Positions 30,883 to 39,460 of a stretch of DNA of 41,042 bases are shown here, in pieces. The position numbers were made by a program, and so were the translations under genes. Origin of the DNA: Gammaproteobacteria bacterium. GTDB lineage: Bacteria; Pseudomonadota; Gammaproteobacteria; Eutrophobiales; Eutrophobiaceae. Every line of letters begins with the position of its first letter. Positions within the stretch are counted from its first letter, which is position 1. The notes below the pieces were generated by a model. That model did not search any database, was not told the origin of the DNA, and saw only the letters and a program-made list of their open reading frames with translations. The stretch spans positions 1 to 41,042 of the forward strand of contig JAPPLI010000107.1 of NCBI GenBank assembly GCA_028819495.1, written 5' to 3'.

Positions 30883-33150
30883 TTATAAAAGCAACCTTAC
30901 AGGCTCCACCCGATCACTCTCGGGTAACGCCCTACCGATAATCGCCGTGCGGGTATATCCCAGCTTGCGCAGTTCCACGACACAGGCATCGGCCTGCTCT
31001 GCCGGGACGCCGGCAAGCAGTCCGCCGGACGTTTGCGGGTCGAACAGCAACGGGTAGCGCAGATCTTTTGATGCGTTCTCAGCGTCATGTATCGCCCGGC
31101 GCAGGCGCAGGTTCTGTGGTTGCAATGAACTGAATACGCCTGCTGCCACCGTCTCCTCGGCGCCGGCCAGATACGGGATGGCGTTCAGGTCCACCTCAAC
31201 ATCAACGCGGGAAGGCTTTATCATTTCCACCAGGTGCCCCAGCAGGCCGAAGCCGGTTACATCCGTGCATGCGGTTGCACCGTGCCTGAACAAACACCTG
31301 GCGGCCCCAAGGTTTGATTGCACCATGCTTTCCAGCGCGGCGGCAATCCATGGCCCTTTTGCCTTGTGCTGCATATCGGCCGCAAACAGGGTGCCGGTGC
31401 CGACGGCCTTGGTCAACACGAGTCGATCACCCGGAACCAGACCACCTTTATGCAGGATATTCTCCCGGTCAATCAGGCCGTTCACGGAAAACCCCAGCGA
31501 CAACTCCTCACCTTCGCTGGTATGCCCGCCGACCAGCGCCGTGCCTGTCTCGTTCAATACCTTGAGGGCGCCCTGCAGCATTTGCGCGAGCAAATCTTCA
31601 ACCTTCTTTTCGCCCGCATAGGGAACGGTCACGATAGCCAATGCCGTTTGCGGTTCCGCACCCATCGCGTATAAATCACTCAATGCATGGTTTGCGGCCA
31701 CCTGTCCGAAGATATAGGGGTCGTCAATAAACGAGCGGAAGGAATCCACCGTATGCACCATTACCTTGCCGGCAGGCACACTCGCCACGGCGGCGTCATC
31801 AGGCTCGTGCAAACCGATAAGCACGTCGTCCCGGGAAACCGGTTCAAGCCCCGCCAGGGCATTTTCAAGTACCGTAGCGCCCACCTTGGCGCCACAGCCG
31901 CCGCAACGCATGGCAACGGCGGATATCTCCCTGCTCGCGTCCTTATCGGCCAGGCCGCGGGGAATATCCTCTCGCACCTCTTCCTTCATCTCGGGAAGCC
32001 GGTTGTACTTGCGCATGAAGCGGAGGTCAATCCAGTCTTTCCAGCGCCACACCCAGCGTCCTTCCAGCGCCCACCAGGAGCGTGAGGCGATGGCATACTT
32101 GTCGCCCGTGGAAATCAGGCTCAGGAACTCCTTCTGCGGGAAATAGGGTTTGAGGGGCCGATCCAGCAACCTGTTCCGGACATTCAACGATAGGGGCGGT
32201 CCCTGGCGCACGGCGAACACGCCGGATTTGGGCCGGGGATGGTTAATCATATGAGCGATATCGCCGGCCGCGAAAATGCCCGGATGCGACACGGACTCAA
32301 GTGTATCGTTGACCTTAATAAAGCCCTGTTGATCAACTTCCAGACCCGCCTCTGCCGGCCACGCCTGGGCGCGGGCCATGGTCACCCACAGGATCTCATC
32401 CAGTTCAAAAGTTGCGCCGTTGGCGCATTGCAGCGCGCCGGTCCGGACTTCAGTCACCTTGTGTCCCGTATGGACGTTGATGTTGCGCTCAGCAAGCACG
32501 CGCCGGAATTTGGCGCGTACGAATCGGTTATGTGTAACCAGCACGTCATCGGTGTCGGTAATCAGGTGAAATTCAGGACTCGCATCGTCCGGCCATTTTC
32601 CGGCCAGTAACTGTTTCAGCCGGTACTGGACAGCAAGTGTCAGTTCAACGCCTCCTGCCCCCGCGCCGACGATGCCGATGCGTGCACCACCCTGGCGGGG
32701 TATTATCCGCTCACACAAGTTTTGCCAGTTGTCGACGAAACCATCGATGGGTTTGACCGGCGTTACATTGGCGGCAGCGCCGGGGACAGCAGAGATATCA
32801 GGAGCGGAGCCGACGTTGATGGACAGCACGTCGTAACTCACGTCAGGCCGGCCGCGGCAGATGAGTCGTTTATTCTCCGTATCCACGCCGGTTACTTCAT
32901 CATGGAAAAACCGTGCGCCGGCAAACCGGCACAAGGGAACCAGGTCGATATGGGCTTCTTCAAACGTGTAGTGCCCGGCAATATACCCCGGCAACATGCC
33001 GGAATAAGGCGCCTGCAGGTCCCGGCATATCAACGTCAGGCGGACCCCGGGCACAGGTTTCATGGCAAACTTTTTCAGCACCGTGACGTGGGCGTGCCCG
33101 CCGCCCACCAGCACCAGGTCTTTCAGAACCGGTACATGATTCCCCTTCAT
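30883..33150 (-). CDS. selD: Selenide, water dikinase fused to FAD oxidoreductase
   Basis: A 755-residue two-domain protein. Residues 1 to about 385 are an NADH-dehydrogenase-like FAD/NAD(P)H domain (VLVGGGHAHVTVLKKF at 14-29, GIVGAGAGGVEL at 159-170, GIFAAGDIAH at 291-300). Residues about 405-755 are selenophosphate synthetase: C419 and K422 in RCGGCGAKV match E. coli SelD Cys17 and Lys20, followed by VDSFRSFIDDPYIFGQ and SDLYAMGAEP. SelD makes selenophosphate from selenide and ATP; the fused domain may supply or protect the reduced selenium. Here it uses Cys, not Sec. It would serve both SelA and SenB, so it also plays the SenC role. It ends convergent to the TA cassette; its upstream region holds a five-hairpin repeat. 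Confidence 0.95.
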   Translation of the reverse strand: MKGNHVPVLKDLVLVGGGHAHVTVLKKFAMKPVPGVRLTLICRDLQAPYSGMLPGYIAGHYTFEEAHIDLVPLCRFAGARFFHDEVTGVDTENKRLICRGRPDVSYDVLSINVGSAPDISAVPGAAANVTPVKPIDGFVDNWQNLCERIIPRQGGARIGIVGAGAGGVELTLAVQYRLKQLLAGKWPDDASPEFHLITDTDDVLVTHNRFVRAKFRRVLAERNINVHTGHKVTEVRTGALQCANGATFELDEILWVTMARAQAWPAEAGLEVDQQGFIKVNDTLESVSHPGIFAAGDIAHMINHPRPKSGVFAVRQGPPLSLNVRNRLLDRPLKPYFPQKEFLSLISTGDKYAIASRSWWALEGRWVWRWKDWIDLRFMRKYNRLPEMKEEVREDIPRGLADKDASREISAVAMRCGGCGAKVGATVLENALAGLEPVSRDDVLIGLHEPDDAAVASVPAGKVMVHTVDSFRSFIDDPYIFGQVAANHALSDLYAMGAEPQTALAIVTVPYAGEKKVEDLLAQMLQGALKVLNETGTALVGGHTSEGEELSLGFSVNGLIDRENILHKGGLVPGDRLVLTKAVGTGTLFAADMQHKAKGPWIAAALESMVQSNLGAARCLFRHGATACTDVTGFGLLGHLVEMIKPSRVDVEVDLNAIPYLAGAEETVAAGVFSSLQPQNLRLRRAIHDAENASKDLRYPLLFDPQTSGGLLAGVPAEQADACVVELRKLGYTRTAIIGRALPESDRVEPVRLLL

Positions 33151-33222
33151 ACGCCTGACTCAACCGGTTTGCTGTCTACAATATATGGCCACACCGCCCG
33201 TAAACCTGAGAAGTTAAAGAAA

Positions 33223-33369
33223 CTCTGGACAAGTCCATCCTGGACTTGCCAGAGTACGGAAAACTAAAATGCGATTTTAGTTTTCCTCACAAAATCAATG
33301 ACATAAAGTCATTGATTTTGATGGTACGTCCATGTACCGTAGGAACCTCTGAATTAATCATAGGTTCCT
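33223..33369. repeat. Five-hairpin repeat array, copy A
   Basis: Five consecutive dyads separated by 2-3 bases. (1) CTCTGGACAAGTCCA / TGGACTTGCCAGAG at 33223-33254, 14 bp with one bulged A. (2) GGAAAACTAAAAT and its complement at 33258-33286, 13 bp, loop GCG. (3) CAAAATCAATGAC and its complement at 33290-33320, 13 bp. (4) ATGGTAC / GTACCGT at 33321-33340. (5) AGGAACCT / AGGTTCCT at 33341-33369, 13-base loop. It is non-coding and fills the divergent gap between selD and the flavin monooxygenase. A related array in inverted order lies at 40891-41037. Confidence 0.8.
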
Positions 33370-33409
33370 TACAGTATTGCAATCAGGTTTATCGTAACTT
33401 GGAACGGAT

Positions 33410-34429
33410 ATGACCGCAATGCGACTTGGTTTCTGGCCTCCGGTTTATGGCAACTGGATCATGACTGATTCCCCTGATCAGGGTGTGGCCTCCTACGACT
33501 ACGTGAAGGAGTCGACCCTGCTGGCGGAGCAGCTTGGATTTGACACCCTGTTGCTTGCCGAGCATTTTATCCATCCCAACGGCGCGACGCTGGATCTGGT
33601 CGATGCCTGGACCAGCGCAGCCGGGCTGGCCGCGCTGACATCAAAAATCGAAATCATTGCGGCGGTAAAACCCGGTCTGCGGGCACCCGGTGTCATTGCA
33701 AAAATGGCGAACAGCATTGACCATATCAGCCGGGGCCGCTTCGCGATAAACCTGGTATCTGCCTGGTGGCCGCCCGAATACGAGATGCTCGGCGCGCCGG
33801 CGCTGGCGCATGATGACCGTTACGCCCGTTCCTCTGAATATATCGATATTCTCAGGGGCTTGTGGACCCGTGACAAATTCAGTTTCGACGGCGAGTACTT
33901 CAAAATAAAGGACGCCTCCATTGCCCCGCGCTCGGTGCAACAGCCGCACATCCCCATCTATATCGGTGGAGAATCGGAACAGGGCCGGGCCCTGGGTGCG
34001 CGGGCCGCCGATATTTTCGTCATGAACGGCAGGCCCCCGCAACAAATTTCCGGGATCGTGGCCAACATGAAGGAGCGGGCGCAACAACACGGGCGCACGA
34101 TTCGCTTCGGCATGGCGGGGTTTGTCATCTGCCGGGAAACGGAAACCGCCGCAAACGAGGAATTCCGGCGCCTGCTGGCATTACGTCATATGCAAATCAA
34201 GGGGGCGGACAAAGAAGTGGTAATGCATCAGGTGCAACCGGATGACGCAGAGAAAGTGGGCACCAACGGAGGTACCATGGCAGGACTGGTGGGAACACCG
34301 GACATGATAGCCGAACGCCTGCGGCATTTTGAGTCACTGGGCATCGAGACATTCCTGCTGCAGTTTCATCCCACGCTGGAAGAACTGCAGCGCTTCGGTG
34401 CTGAGGTTATGCCGTTACTCATCCCCTAA
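33410..34429 (+). CDS. LLM-class FMN-dependent monooxygenase (SsuD/SfnG-like)
   Basis: A 339-residue bacterial-luciferase-like flavin monooxygenase. Group stretches are FDTLLLAEHFIHP, SIDHISRGRFAINLVSAWW, HDDRYARSSEYIDILRGLWT and the FMN-phosphate loop IYIGGESEQGRALG. The pattern resembles alkanesulfonate (SsuD) and dimethylsulfone (SfnG) monooxygenases, which use FMNH2 from a separate reductase and oxygen to cleave C-S bonds. Substrate not determined. It converges on soxG with a 15-base overlap of the 3' ends and has the hairpin array just upstream. ATG 33410 or 33419 are both possible; neither has a strong ribosome site. Confidence 0.87.
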   Translation: MTAMRLGFWPPVYGNWIMTDSPDQGVASYDYVKESTLLAEQLGFDTLLLAEHFIHPNGATLDLVDAWTSAAGLAALTSKIEIIAAVKPGLRAPGVIAKMANSIDHISRGRFAINLVSAWWPPEYEMLGAPALAHDDRYARSSEYIDILRGLWTRDKFSFDGEYFKIKDASIAPRSVQQPHIPIYIGGESEQGRALGARAADIFVMNGRPPQQISGIVANMKERAQQHGRTIRFGMAGFVICRETETAANEEFRRLLALRHMQIKGADKEVVMHQVQPDDAEKVGTNGGTMAGLVGTPDMIAERLRHFESLGIETFLLQFHPTLEELQRFGAEVMPLLIP

Positions 34430-34894
34430 CCAATCCCGCAGAAACTGCGCCACGCTGCGGTCAACCAGGATACGGAAGCACGGGACGTCATCCAGCCGGT
34501 GGATAATGACCGGCAGGTGCTGCAACCGGGTCAAGGCATAGCGGCCGGAGGGAAAGGCGTTGTCATGGAGATCGACCGAACACCCCTCCGCCAGTCTCGC
34601 TGCGGCATCCTCACCGGATATGTCGATGATGCTCCAGGCATCGGTCATATCGGTGACAACGGCGGTGGCGCCGCCGGCTGAATCCCGTAATGCGCTTGAA
34701 ATACTGTCGATATCCGGCGCCGGATTAACCAGCAACCAATCATTGGGCGCCAGCCAGTAAGCTGAAGCATCATTGTCAACTTTCTCCTGCGGCCCTCCCG
34801 GCAGGACGGTTCCCAGCAGTCTTTCAAGCCGGCTTTTGTCCACCTCGGCGCGTGGCCGCACCTGCAGACGCAGCTTGCGTGTACCGTCAAGCAT
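34415..34894 (-). CDS. soxG: Sarcosine oxidase gamma subunit
   Basis: A 159-residue gamma subunit of heterotetrameric sarcosine oxidase. Family stretches include LAPNDWLLV, VTDMTDAWSIIDISGEDAAARLAEGCSVD (mid-protein) and FPSGRYALTRLQHLPVIIHR. The ATG at 34894 has a perfect AAGGAG eight bases upstream and overlaps the soxA stop by eight bases. An ATG at 34966 would add 24 residues inside soxA and is rejected. It is the last gene of the soxBDAG unit. Its 3' end overlaps the convergent monooxygenase by 15 bases. Confidence 0.92.
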   Translation of the reverse strand: MLDGTRKLRLQVRPRAEVDKSRLERLLGTVLPGGPQEKVDNDASAYWLAPNDWLLVNPAPDIDSISSALRDSAGGATAVVTDMTDAWSIIDISGEDAAARLAEGCSVDLHDNAFPSGRYALTRLQHLPVIIHRLDDVPCFRILVDRSVAQFLRDWLGDE

Positions 34895-37850
34895 GTAATC
34901 GATCTCCTTCCGGGTCCCAGGCAGCGGGTGTACTGAGCTGTGCCGGATGAACCCGGCCGTTGTCATACACGTTCACCTTCTCACCCAGCCGCTTACTGCC
35001 GTCCTGCACCAGGCCGAGGCCCACATAACGTTGCAGGTTGGGACTGTAACAGGCGGAAGTCACGTAACCCTGGGTAGGCGCGGGCGCCCCTGAGTGCTTC
35101 ACATCGATAACATGCGCGCCGGCCGTAAGAACACCTCTTTGTTCCACAGGTGTGAGACCGACAAATTCAAAACGTCCGTTACTTACGTTGTGAGGACGGC
35201 TCAGGGAACGCTTGCCCAGGAACTCGCCCTGCTTGCTGTCAGCTACATGACCCCAGCCGACATCCCCGGGCGTGGTGTTGCCGTCGGTATCGCTCCCCAC
35301 GTGCAGGTAACCCTTCTCGGTCCGCAGAACCGTCAGGGTTTCAATCCCGATCGGAACCGGTTGCAGGTCTTCACCGAGTTGCAGCAAACGGTTCCATAGG
35401 GCTTCCCCCCGGTCAGCGGGAACGTTCAGTTCATAGCATAGCTCGCCTGTATAGCTGGCCCTGAGTACGCGTACGGGTATGCCATCCAGCGTGCCGGTGG
35501 CAATTGCCATGTGGGGCAACCCGTTGCCGCTGAGGTCAATACCGGGCTCCAGCCGCTCCATCAACTCTCTCGAACGCGGGCCGGATACGGCGATATTCGC
35601 CCACTGGCTGGTAACCGGTGTCAGCAATACATCCAGGTCCGGCCAGTCTCCCTGTAGCAGGGCCTCCATCCAGGCGTGGATGCGACTCGCCCCGGCGCTG
35701 GTGGTATGCACCAGGTAGTGCTCGTCTGCCAGCCGTGCGAAAATGCCGTCGTCGATGATAATGCCGTTTTCATTGAGCATCAGGCCGTAACGGGCGCGGC
35801 CGGTCTTCAGCGATGTAACGTTATTGATGTAGACCCGGTTCAGAAATTCGGCGGCATCCGGTCCGTATACATCAAATTTGCCCAGTGGTGACCCGTCAAA
35901 GACGACAACGGAGCTACGTGCTGCCACGGCCTCCCGGGTGATGGCCTGTTGTTCGTTTTCACCGCTGCGCAGGTACACCCGGGGACGGCGCCAGGTGCCG
36001 TAATCTTCAAATCGGGCATTAAGTTGCTCGTGACAGGCAAACAGCGGACTGCGCTGAACCGGCGCATAGAACCCGCCCCTGTCACGTCCTGCCAAGGCAC
36101 CCAGGGTGACCGGCATATAGAAGGGCCGGAAGGTGGTGGTGCCTACGTCACCAGGGGTCCGGCCAGTACGCTCCGCCAGGGCGAGCAGGGCATTCACATT
36201 GCTTGTCTTGCCCTGGTCCACGGACATGCCGGCAGTGGTGTAACGCTTCATGTGCTCAACGGACGTGTAGTTCTCCGCCGTTGCGATATCGATGTCCTGC
36301 AAGGTCACGTCATACTGAAAATCGATCCATTGACGGTCCGGGCGTTGTTCACACCCGGCCCGTTCAATATGCAGGGCGCCAGTGTTCTTCGAACGCGTCC
36401 GGGGACGGGCTTGAAGTCCATCCCCAATGGCAGCGAGACCGGCCACCCGGCCCTGTTCCAGTGCATCGTGCAGGGACAGGGCGCCAGCCAGCATCCCCGC
36501 CACCTGCACATGGGGAGGACTTATGTCGGGAAGGAATGCGCCAAACCGGGCGTCGTAGCGCAGCCTGCCGCGCGCCTGGGTGAAGAGATGCACCGCCGGT
36601 TGCCAGCCGCCCGCCATGGCGATACTGTCACATTGCAGCGTCGCAACGGTTCCCGTGCTTCCACGCCTGGCTACGGACACGCTGCGCACGCCTTTGTCAC
36701 CCCGGCAATCCAGCGGAATCGCATTATGAAATACCGTCATTCCCTGATCGCGGACAAGACGTGCAGCCTTCCCTGTCAGCTTTTGCCGGGTATCTATCAT
36801 GGCAATAACATTGATGCCTGCATCCATGAGCGCGCCGGCAACACCGTATGCACCGTCGTTATTGGTCGCAATGGCGATGCGCGTTCCCGACGCAACCGCG
36901 TAACGGTTACAGTACTGCTGTACGGCGCTTGCCAGCATGATGCCCGGGCAATCATTGTTGGCGAATACCAGTGGCTGCTCGATGGCGCCTGTGGCCAGGA
37001 CAACTTCGCGCGCACGTATCTTCCATAAGCGCTGTCGCGGCCCTCTACCTTCTCCCGTGACACGCCGGTCACTTACCATCTCGCACGCAATCACCACACG
37101 ATGGTCGAACCAGGCCGAGGCCGTGGTATTGGTCAACAGGGTAACATTATCCCGTTGCCGTAAAACGCTAACCGTGTTTTCCAGCCATGCGTCGCCCTGG
37201 TCGCCGTCAATGTTCCCTTCACTCCAGAGCAAGCTGCCGCCCAGCAGACTGTCCTGTTCAATAAGGACGACCCGCAACCCGTGCTCACTGGCGGCCAGCG
37301 CTGCACTCAACCCGGCCGGACCGCCGCCCACGACCAGGACATCACAATGCGCGTTATGGTGAACATAGTGATCGGGGTCTTCGCCCGGCGGCAGTTTACC
37401 CAGCCCGGACAGGCGCCGGATAAACCCCTCGTACCAGCGCCAGTGGGGCCAGATAAAGGTCTTGTTGTAAAACCCGGCAGGCCAGAGGAAGTGCAGGTAA
37501 TCAAGACTGCGCCCGATATCAAACTTCACGCCGGGCCAGCAGTTCTGGCTGCGCGCCGTCAATCCATCGTACAACGGTTGCAATGTCGCCCGTATATTGG
37601 GTTCTTCCAGGGCGCCCTGCCCCACCGTCACAAGTGCGTTACACTCTTCAGCGCCGGCAGCAAGAATACCCCGGGGGCGGTGATACTTGAAACTGCGTCC
37701 CACCACGCGCACCTCGTTTGCCAGTAATGCCGAAGCCAGGGTGTCGCCTTTGAAGCCGCCGTATCGTTTGCCGTCGAAAGTAAACGACAACGGCTTGTCA
37801 CGGTCGATCCTGCCGCCGGTTTCAAGCCGCATGAGCTGAGTTTTATTCAT
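34887..37850 (-). CDS. soxA: Sarcosine oxidase alpha subunit
   Basis: A 987-residue alpha subunit. N-terminal residues about 20-100 form a ferredoxin-like domain (KYHRPRGILAAGAEECNALV). A dinucleotide-binding domain follows (VLVVGGGPAGLSAAL, GGGPAG at 175-180). The C-terminal third is a GcvT-like folate-binding domain (VFDGSPLGKFDVYGPDAAEF, YTGELCYELNVP). With the beta subunit it demethylates sarcosine to glycine, making hydrogen peroxide and methylene-tetrahydrofolate. The ATG at 37850 overlaps the soxD stop by four bases (ATGA). An open extension to 37955 runs through soxD and is not part of the gene. Confidence 0.95.
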   Translation of the reverse strand: MNKTQLMRLETGGRIDRDKPLSFTFDGKRYGGFKGDTLASALLANEVRVVGRSFKYHRPRGILAAGAEECNALVTVGQGALEEPNIRATLQPLYDGLTARSQNCWPGVKFDIGRSLDYLHFLWPAGFYNKTFIWPHWRWYEGFIRRLSGLGKLPPGEDPDHYVHHNAHCDVLVVGGGPAGLSAALAASEHGLRVVLIEQDSLLGGSLLWSEGNIDGDQGDAWLENTVSVLRQRDNVTLLTNTTASAWFDHRVVIACEMVSDRRVTGEGRGPRQRLWKIRAREVVLATGAIEQPLVFANNDCPGIMLASAVQQYCNRYAVASGTRIAIATNNDGAYGVAGALMDAGINVIAMIDTRQKLTGKAARLVRDQGMTVFHNAIPLDCRGDKGVRSVSVARRGSTGTVATLQCDSIAMAGGWQPAVHLFTQARGRLRYDARFGAFLPDISPPHVQVAGMLAGALSLHDALEQGRVAGLAAIGDGLQARPRTRSKNTGALHIERAGCEQRPDRQWIDFQYDVTLQDIDIATAENYTSVEHMKRYTTAGMSVDQGKTSNVNALLALAERTGRTPGDVGTTTFRPFYMPVTLGALAGRDRGGFYAPVQRSPLFACHEQLNARFEDYGTWRRPRVYLRSGENEQQAITREAVAARSSVVVFDGSPLGKFDVYGPDAAEFLNRVYINNVTSLKTGRARYGLMLNENGIIIDDGIFARLADEHYLVHTTSAGASRIHAWMEALLQGDWPDLDVLLTPVTSQWANIAVSGPRSRELMERLEPGIDLSGNGLPHMAIATGTLDGIPVRVLRASYTGELCYELNVPADRGEALWNRLLQLGEDLQPVPIGIETLTVLRTEKGYLHVGSDTDGNTTPGDVGWGHVADSKQGEFLGKRSLSRPHNVSNGRFEFVGLTPVEQRGVLTAGAHVIDVKHSGAPAPTQGYVTSACYSPNLQRYVGLGLVQDGSKRLGEKVNVYDNGRVHPAQLSTPAAWDPEGDRLHA

Positions 37851-38140
37851 ACCGCTTCTTCCCGGTCGATATCCGGGGCCGCCTCGTCGAGACGATACAC
37901 AGCCAGAATCTCGTGGGTTACCGTATGACGCGCAACATTGAACCACTGCCGGCACCCGTAGCGGTGTTGCCAGCGTTCGAAATGCACTCCTTTGGGATTA
38001 TCACGATAAAACAGGTATTCGGCCCATTCCCGGTCCGGCACCTGCTCCGCCGGTTCAGGCCGGGCTATATGAGCCTGTCCGCCCGACACAAATTCATTTT
38101 CATCACGTTCACCGCAAAAAGGGCAGGAGATCCGGAACAT
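37847..38140 (-). CDS. soxD: Sarcosine oxidase delta subunit
   Basis: A 97-residue zinc-binding delta subunit. C6, C9, H59 and C63 (ISCPFCGERDE and WQHRYGCRQWF) occupy exactly the family's zinc-ligand positions. The ATG at 38140 lies 25 bases after soxB; the frame's upstream extension to 38218 overlaps soxB and is rejected. The stop overlaps the soxA start. It helps assemble the alpha-beta-gamma-delta enzyme in the cytoplasm. Confidence 0.94.
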   Translation of the reverse strand: MFRISCPFCGERDENEFVSGGQAHIARPEPAEQVPDREWAEYLFYRDNPKGVHFERWQHRYGCRQWFNVARHTVTHEILAVYRLDEAAPDIDREEAV

Positions 38141-38165
38141 GGCGCTGTCTCGTGCAGTATCCGGT

Positions 38166-39410
38166 TTAATGAGCCACGCCTGCCGCCGCCGATTCGTCCA
38201 CCAGCGCGCCGCTCTCAAAGCGCTCCAGGGAGAAGGGCCTGATCAGCGCGTGAGGCTGGTCCTTGACGATGGTATAAGCCATGGTATCTCCGCTCGCCGG
38301 GATGGCCTTGTAACCGCCGGTGCCCCAACCGCAGTTGATATACAGGTTCTGTACCGGGGTCTTACCCATGATGGGACTGGTATCGGGAGAGATATCCACG
38401 ATGCCGGCCCACTGGCGCATGAGTTTCAACCGGGCGAACCGAGGATACAGGGTCAGGAACGCCGCCACGCAGGATTCGATGTTATCGTAGCTGCCGCGCT
38501 GGGCATAGGAATTGTAAACATCGGCCCCGGCGCCCAGGACTATCTCGCCGCGATCCGACTGGCTCGCGTACATGTGTATGGCGCCGGACACGGTTACCAG
38601 GTTAAGCGCGGGTTTAATCGGCTCCGATACCATTGCCTGTAGCGCCATGCTGGTCAGCGGCAAGCCAAAACCCGCCATTTTTGCCAATACGCTGGTATGG
38701 CCGGCTACCGTGATGTGCACTTTTTCCGCGGAAATGTCTCCCAGCGAGGTTTGTACCCCGGTAACCATGCCGTGGTTGGTGTTGAAGCCGGTCACGGTAC
38801 AGTTCTGGATAATATCCACCCCCAGGGCGTCCGCGGCGCGGGCATAGCCCCAGTTGACCGCATCGTGACGCGAGATACCGCCGCGCCATTGGATAAATCC
38901 ACCGGCTACGGGAAAGCGCGCATTGATGTCGATGAGCGGTTCAAGCTCCTTGATTTGCTGCGCTGTCAGCATCTCGGAATCTATACCGTTAAGCTGGATG
39001 GCATTGGTCCAGCGCCTGAGCATCTCCATGTCATGATCGCTATGGGCAAGGTTCAGCACACCGCGCTGGCTGAACATCACGTTGATATTGAGATCGCGGC
39101 TCATGCTTTCGTATAGCTTCAGGGAGTGCTCGAAGAACGCGGCGCTCTCGGGGTAGAAATAATTTGAACGGGTAACCTGGGTATTGCGGCCGCTGTTGCC
39201 GCCGCCTATCCAGCCGCGTTCCAGTACCGCGACATTGGTGACCCCGTGCTTTTTTGCCAGGTAATACGCCGTGGCTAGACCATGCCCTCCCCCGCCGATA
39301 ACCACCACGTCATAGGATTTCTTCGGTTCCGGCGAACGCCAGGCCGGCTGCCAGCGCTTGTGCCCCCTGAGCGCATGGTAGACAATTTTCGGAAAAGAAT
39401 ATCTCTCCAC
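38166..39410 (-). CDS. soxB: Sarcosine oxidase beta subunit
   Basis: A 414-residue flavoprotein subunit that oxidises sarcosine. FAD-binding VVVIGGGGHGLATAYYLA spans residues 35-52. H182 in GISRHDAVNWGYA is the likely site of covalent FMN attachment known in this family. Typical C-terminal stretches are YASQSDRGEIVLGAG and INCGWGTGGYKAIPASG. The start is GTG at 39410 with only a weak GGA upstream. It is preceded on the same strand by the saccharopine-dehydrogenase-like gene (50-base gap), so the latter may belong to the same transcription unit. Glycine betaine breakdown is the usual source of sarcosine, but no betaine or dimethylglycine enzymes are in the window. Confidence 0.95.
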   Translation of the reverse strand: MERYSFPKIVYHALRGHKRWQPAWRSPEPKKSYDVVVIGGGGHGLATAYYLAKKHGVTNVAVLERGWIGGGNSGRNTQVTRSNYFYPESAAFFEHSLKLYESMSRDLNINVMFSQRGVLNLAHSDHDMEMLRRWTNAIQLNGIDSEMLTAQQIKELEPLIDINARFPVAGGFIQWRGGISRHDAVNWGYARAADALGVDIIQNCTVTGFNTNHGMVTGVQTSLGDISAEKVHITVAGHTSVLAKMAGFGLPLTSMALQAMVSEPIKPALNLVTVSGAIHMYASQSDRGEIVLGAGADVYNSYAQRGSYDNIESCVAAFLTLYPRFARLKLMRQWAGIVDISPDTSPIMGKTPVQNLYINCGWGTGGYKAIPASGDTMAYTIVKDQPHALIRPFSLERFESGALVDESAAAGVAH

Positions 39411-39460
39411 GACAGGTTCCAGGATTCAATATCGTTATTTTTTGTGTGGAATTATTCGGG

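Noticed and set aside
33223..33369. CRISPR array or tandem terminators
   Set aside because: The units are different dyads, not identical direct repeats with spacers, and they lie in a divergent promoter gap without T-tracts, so neither fits.
26473..33409. selB or selC (tRNA-Sec) in the selenium region
   Set aside because: No elongation-factor-type reading frame is present, and I found no tRNA-like cloverleaf or TTCGA-type arm in the gaps. They must lie outside the window if present.
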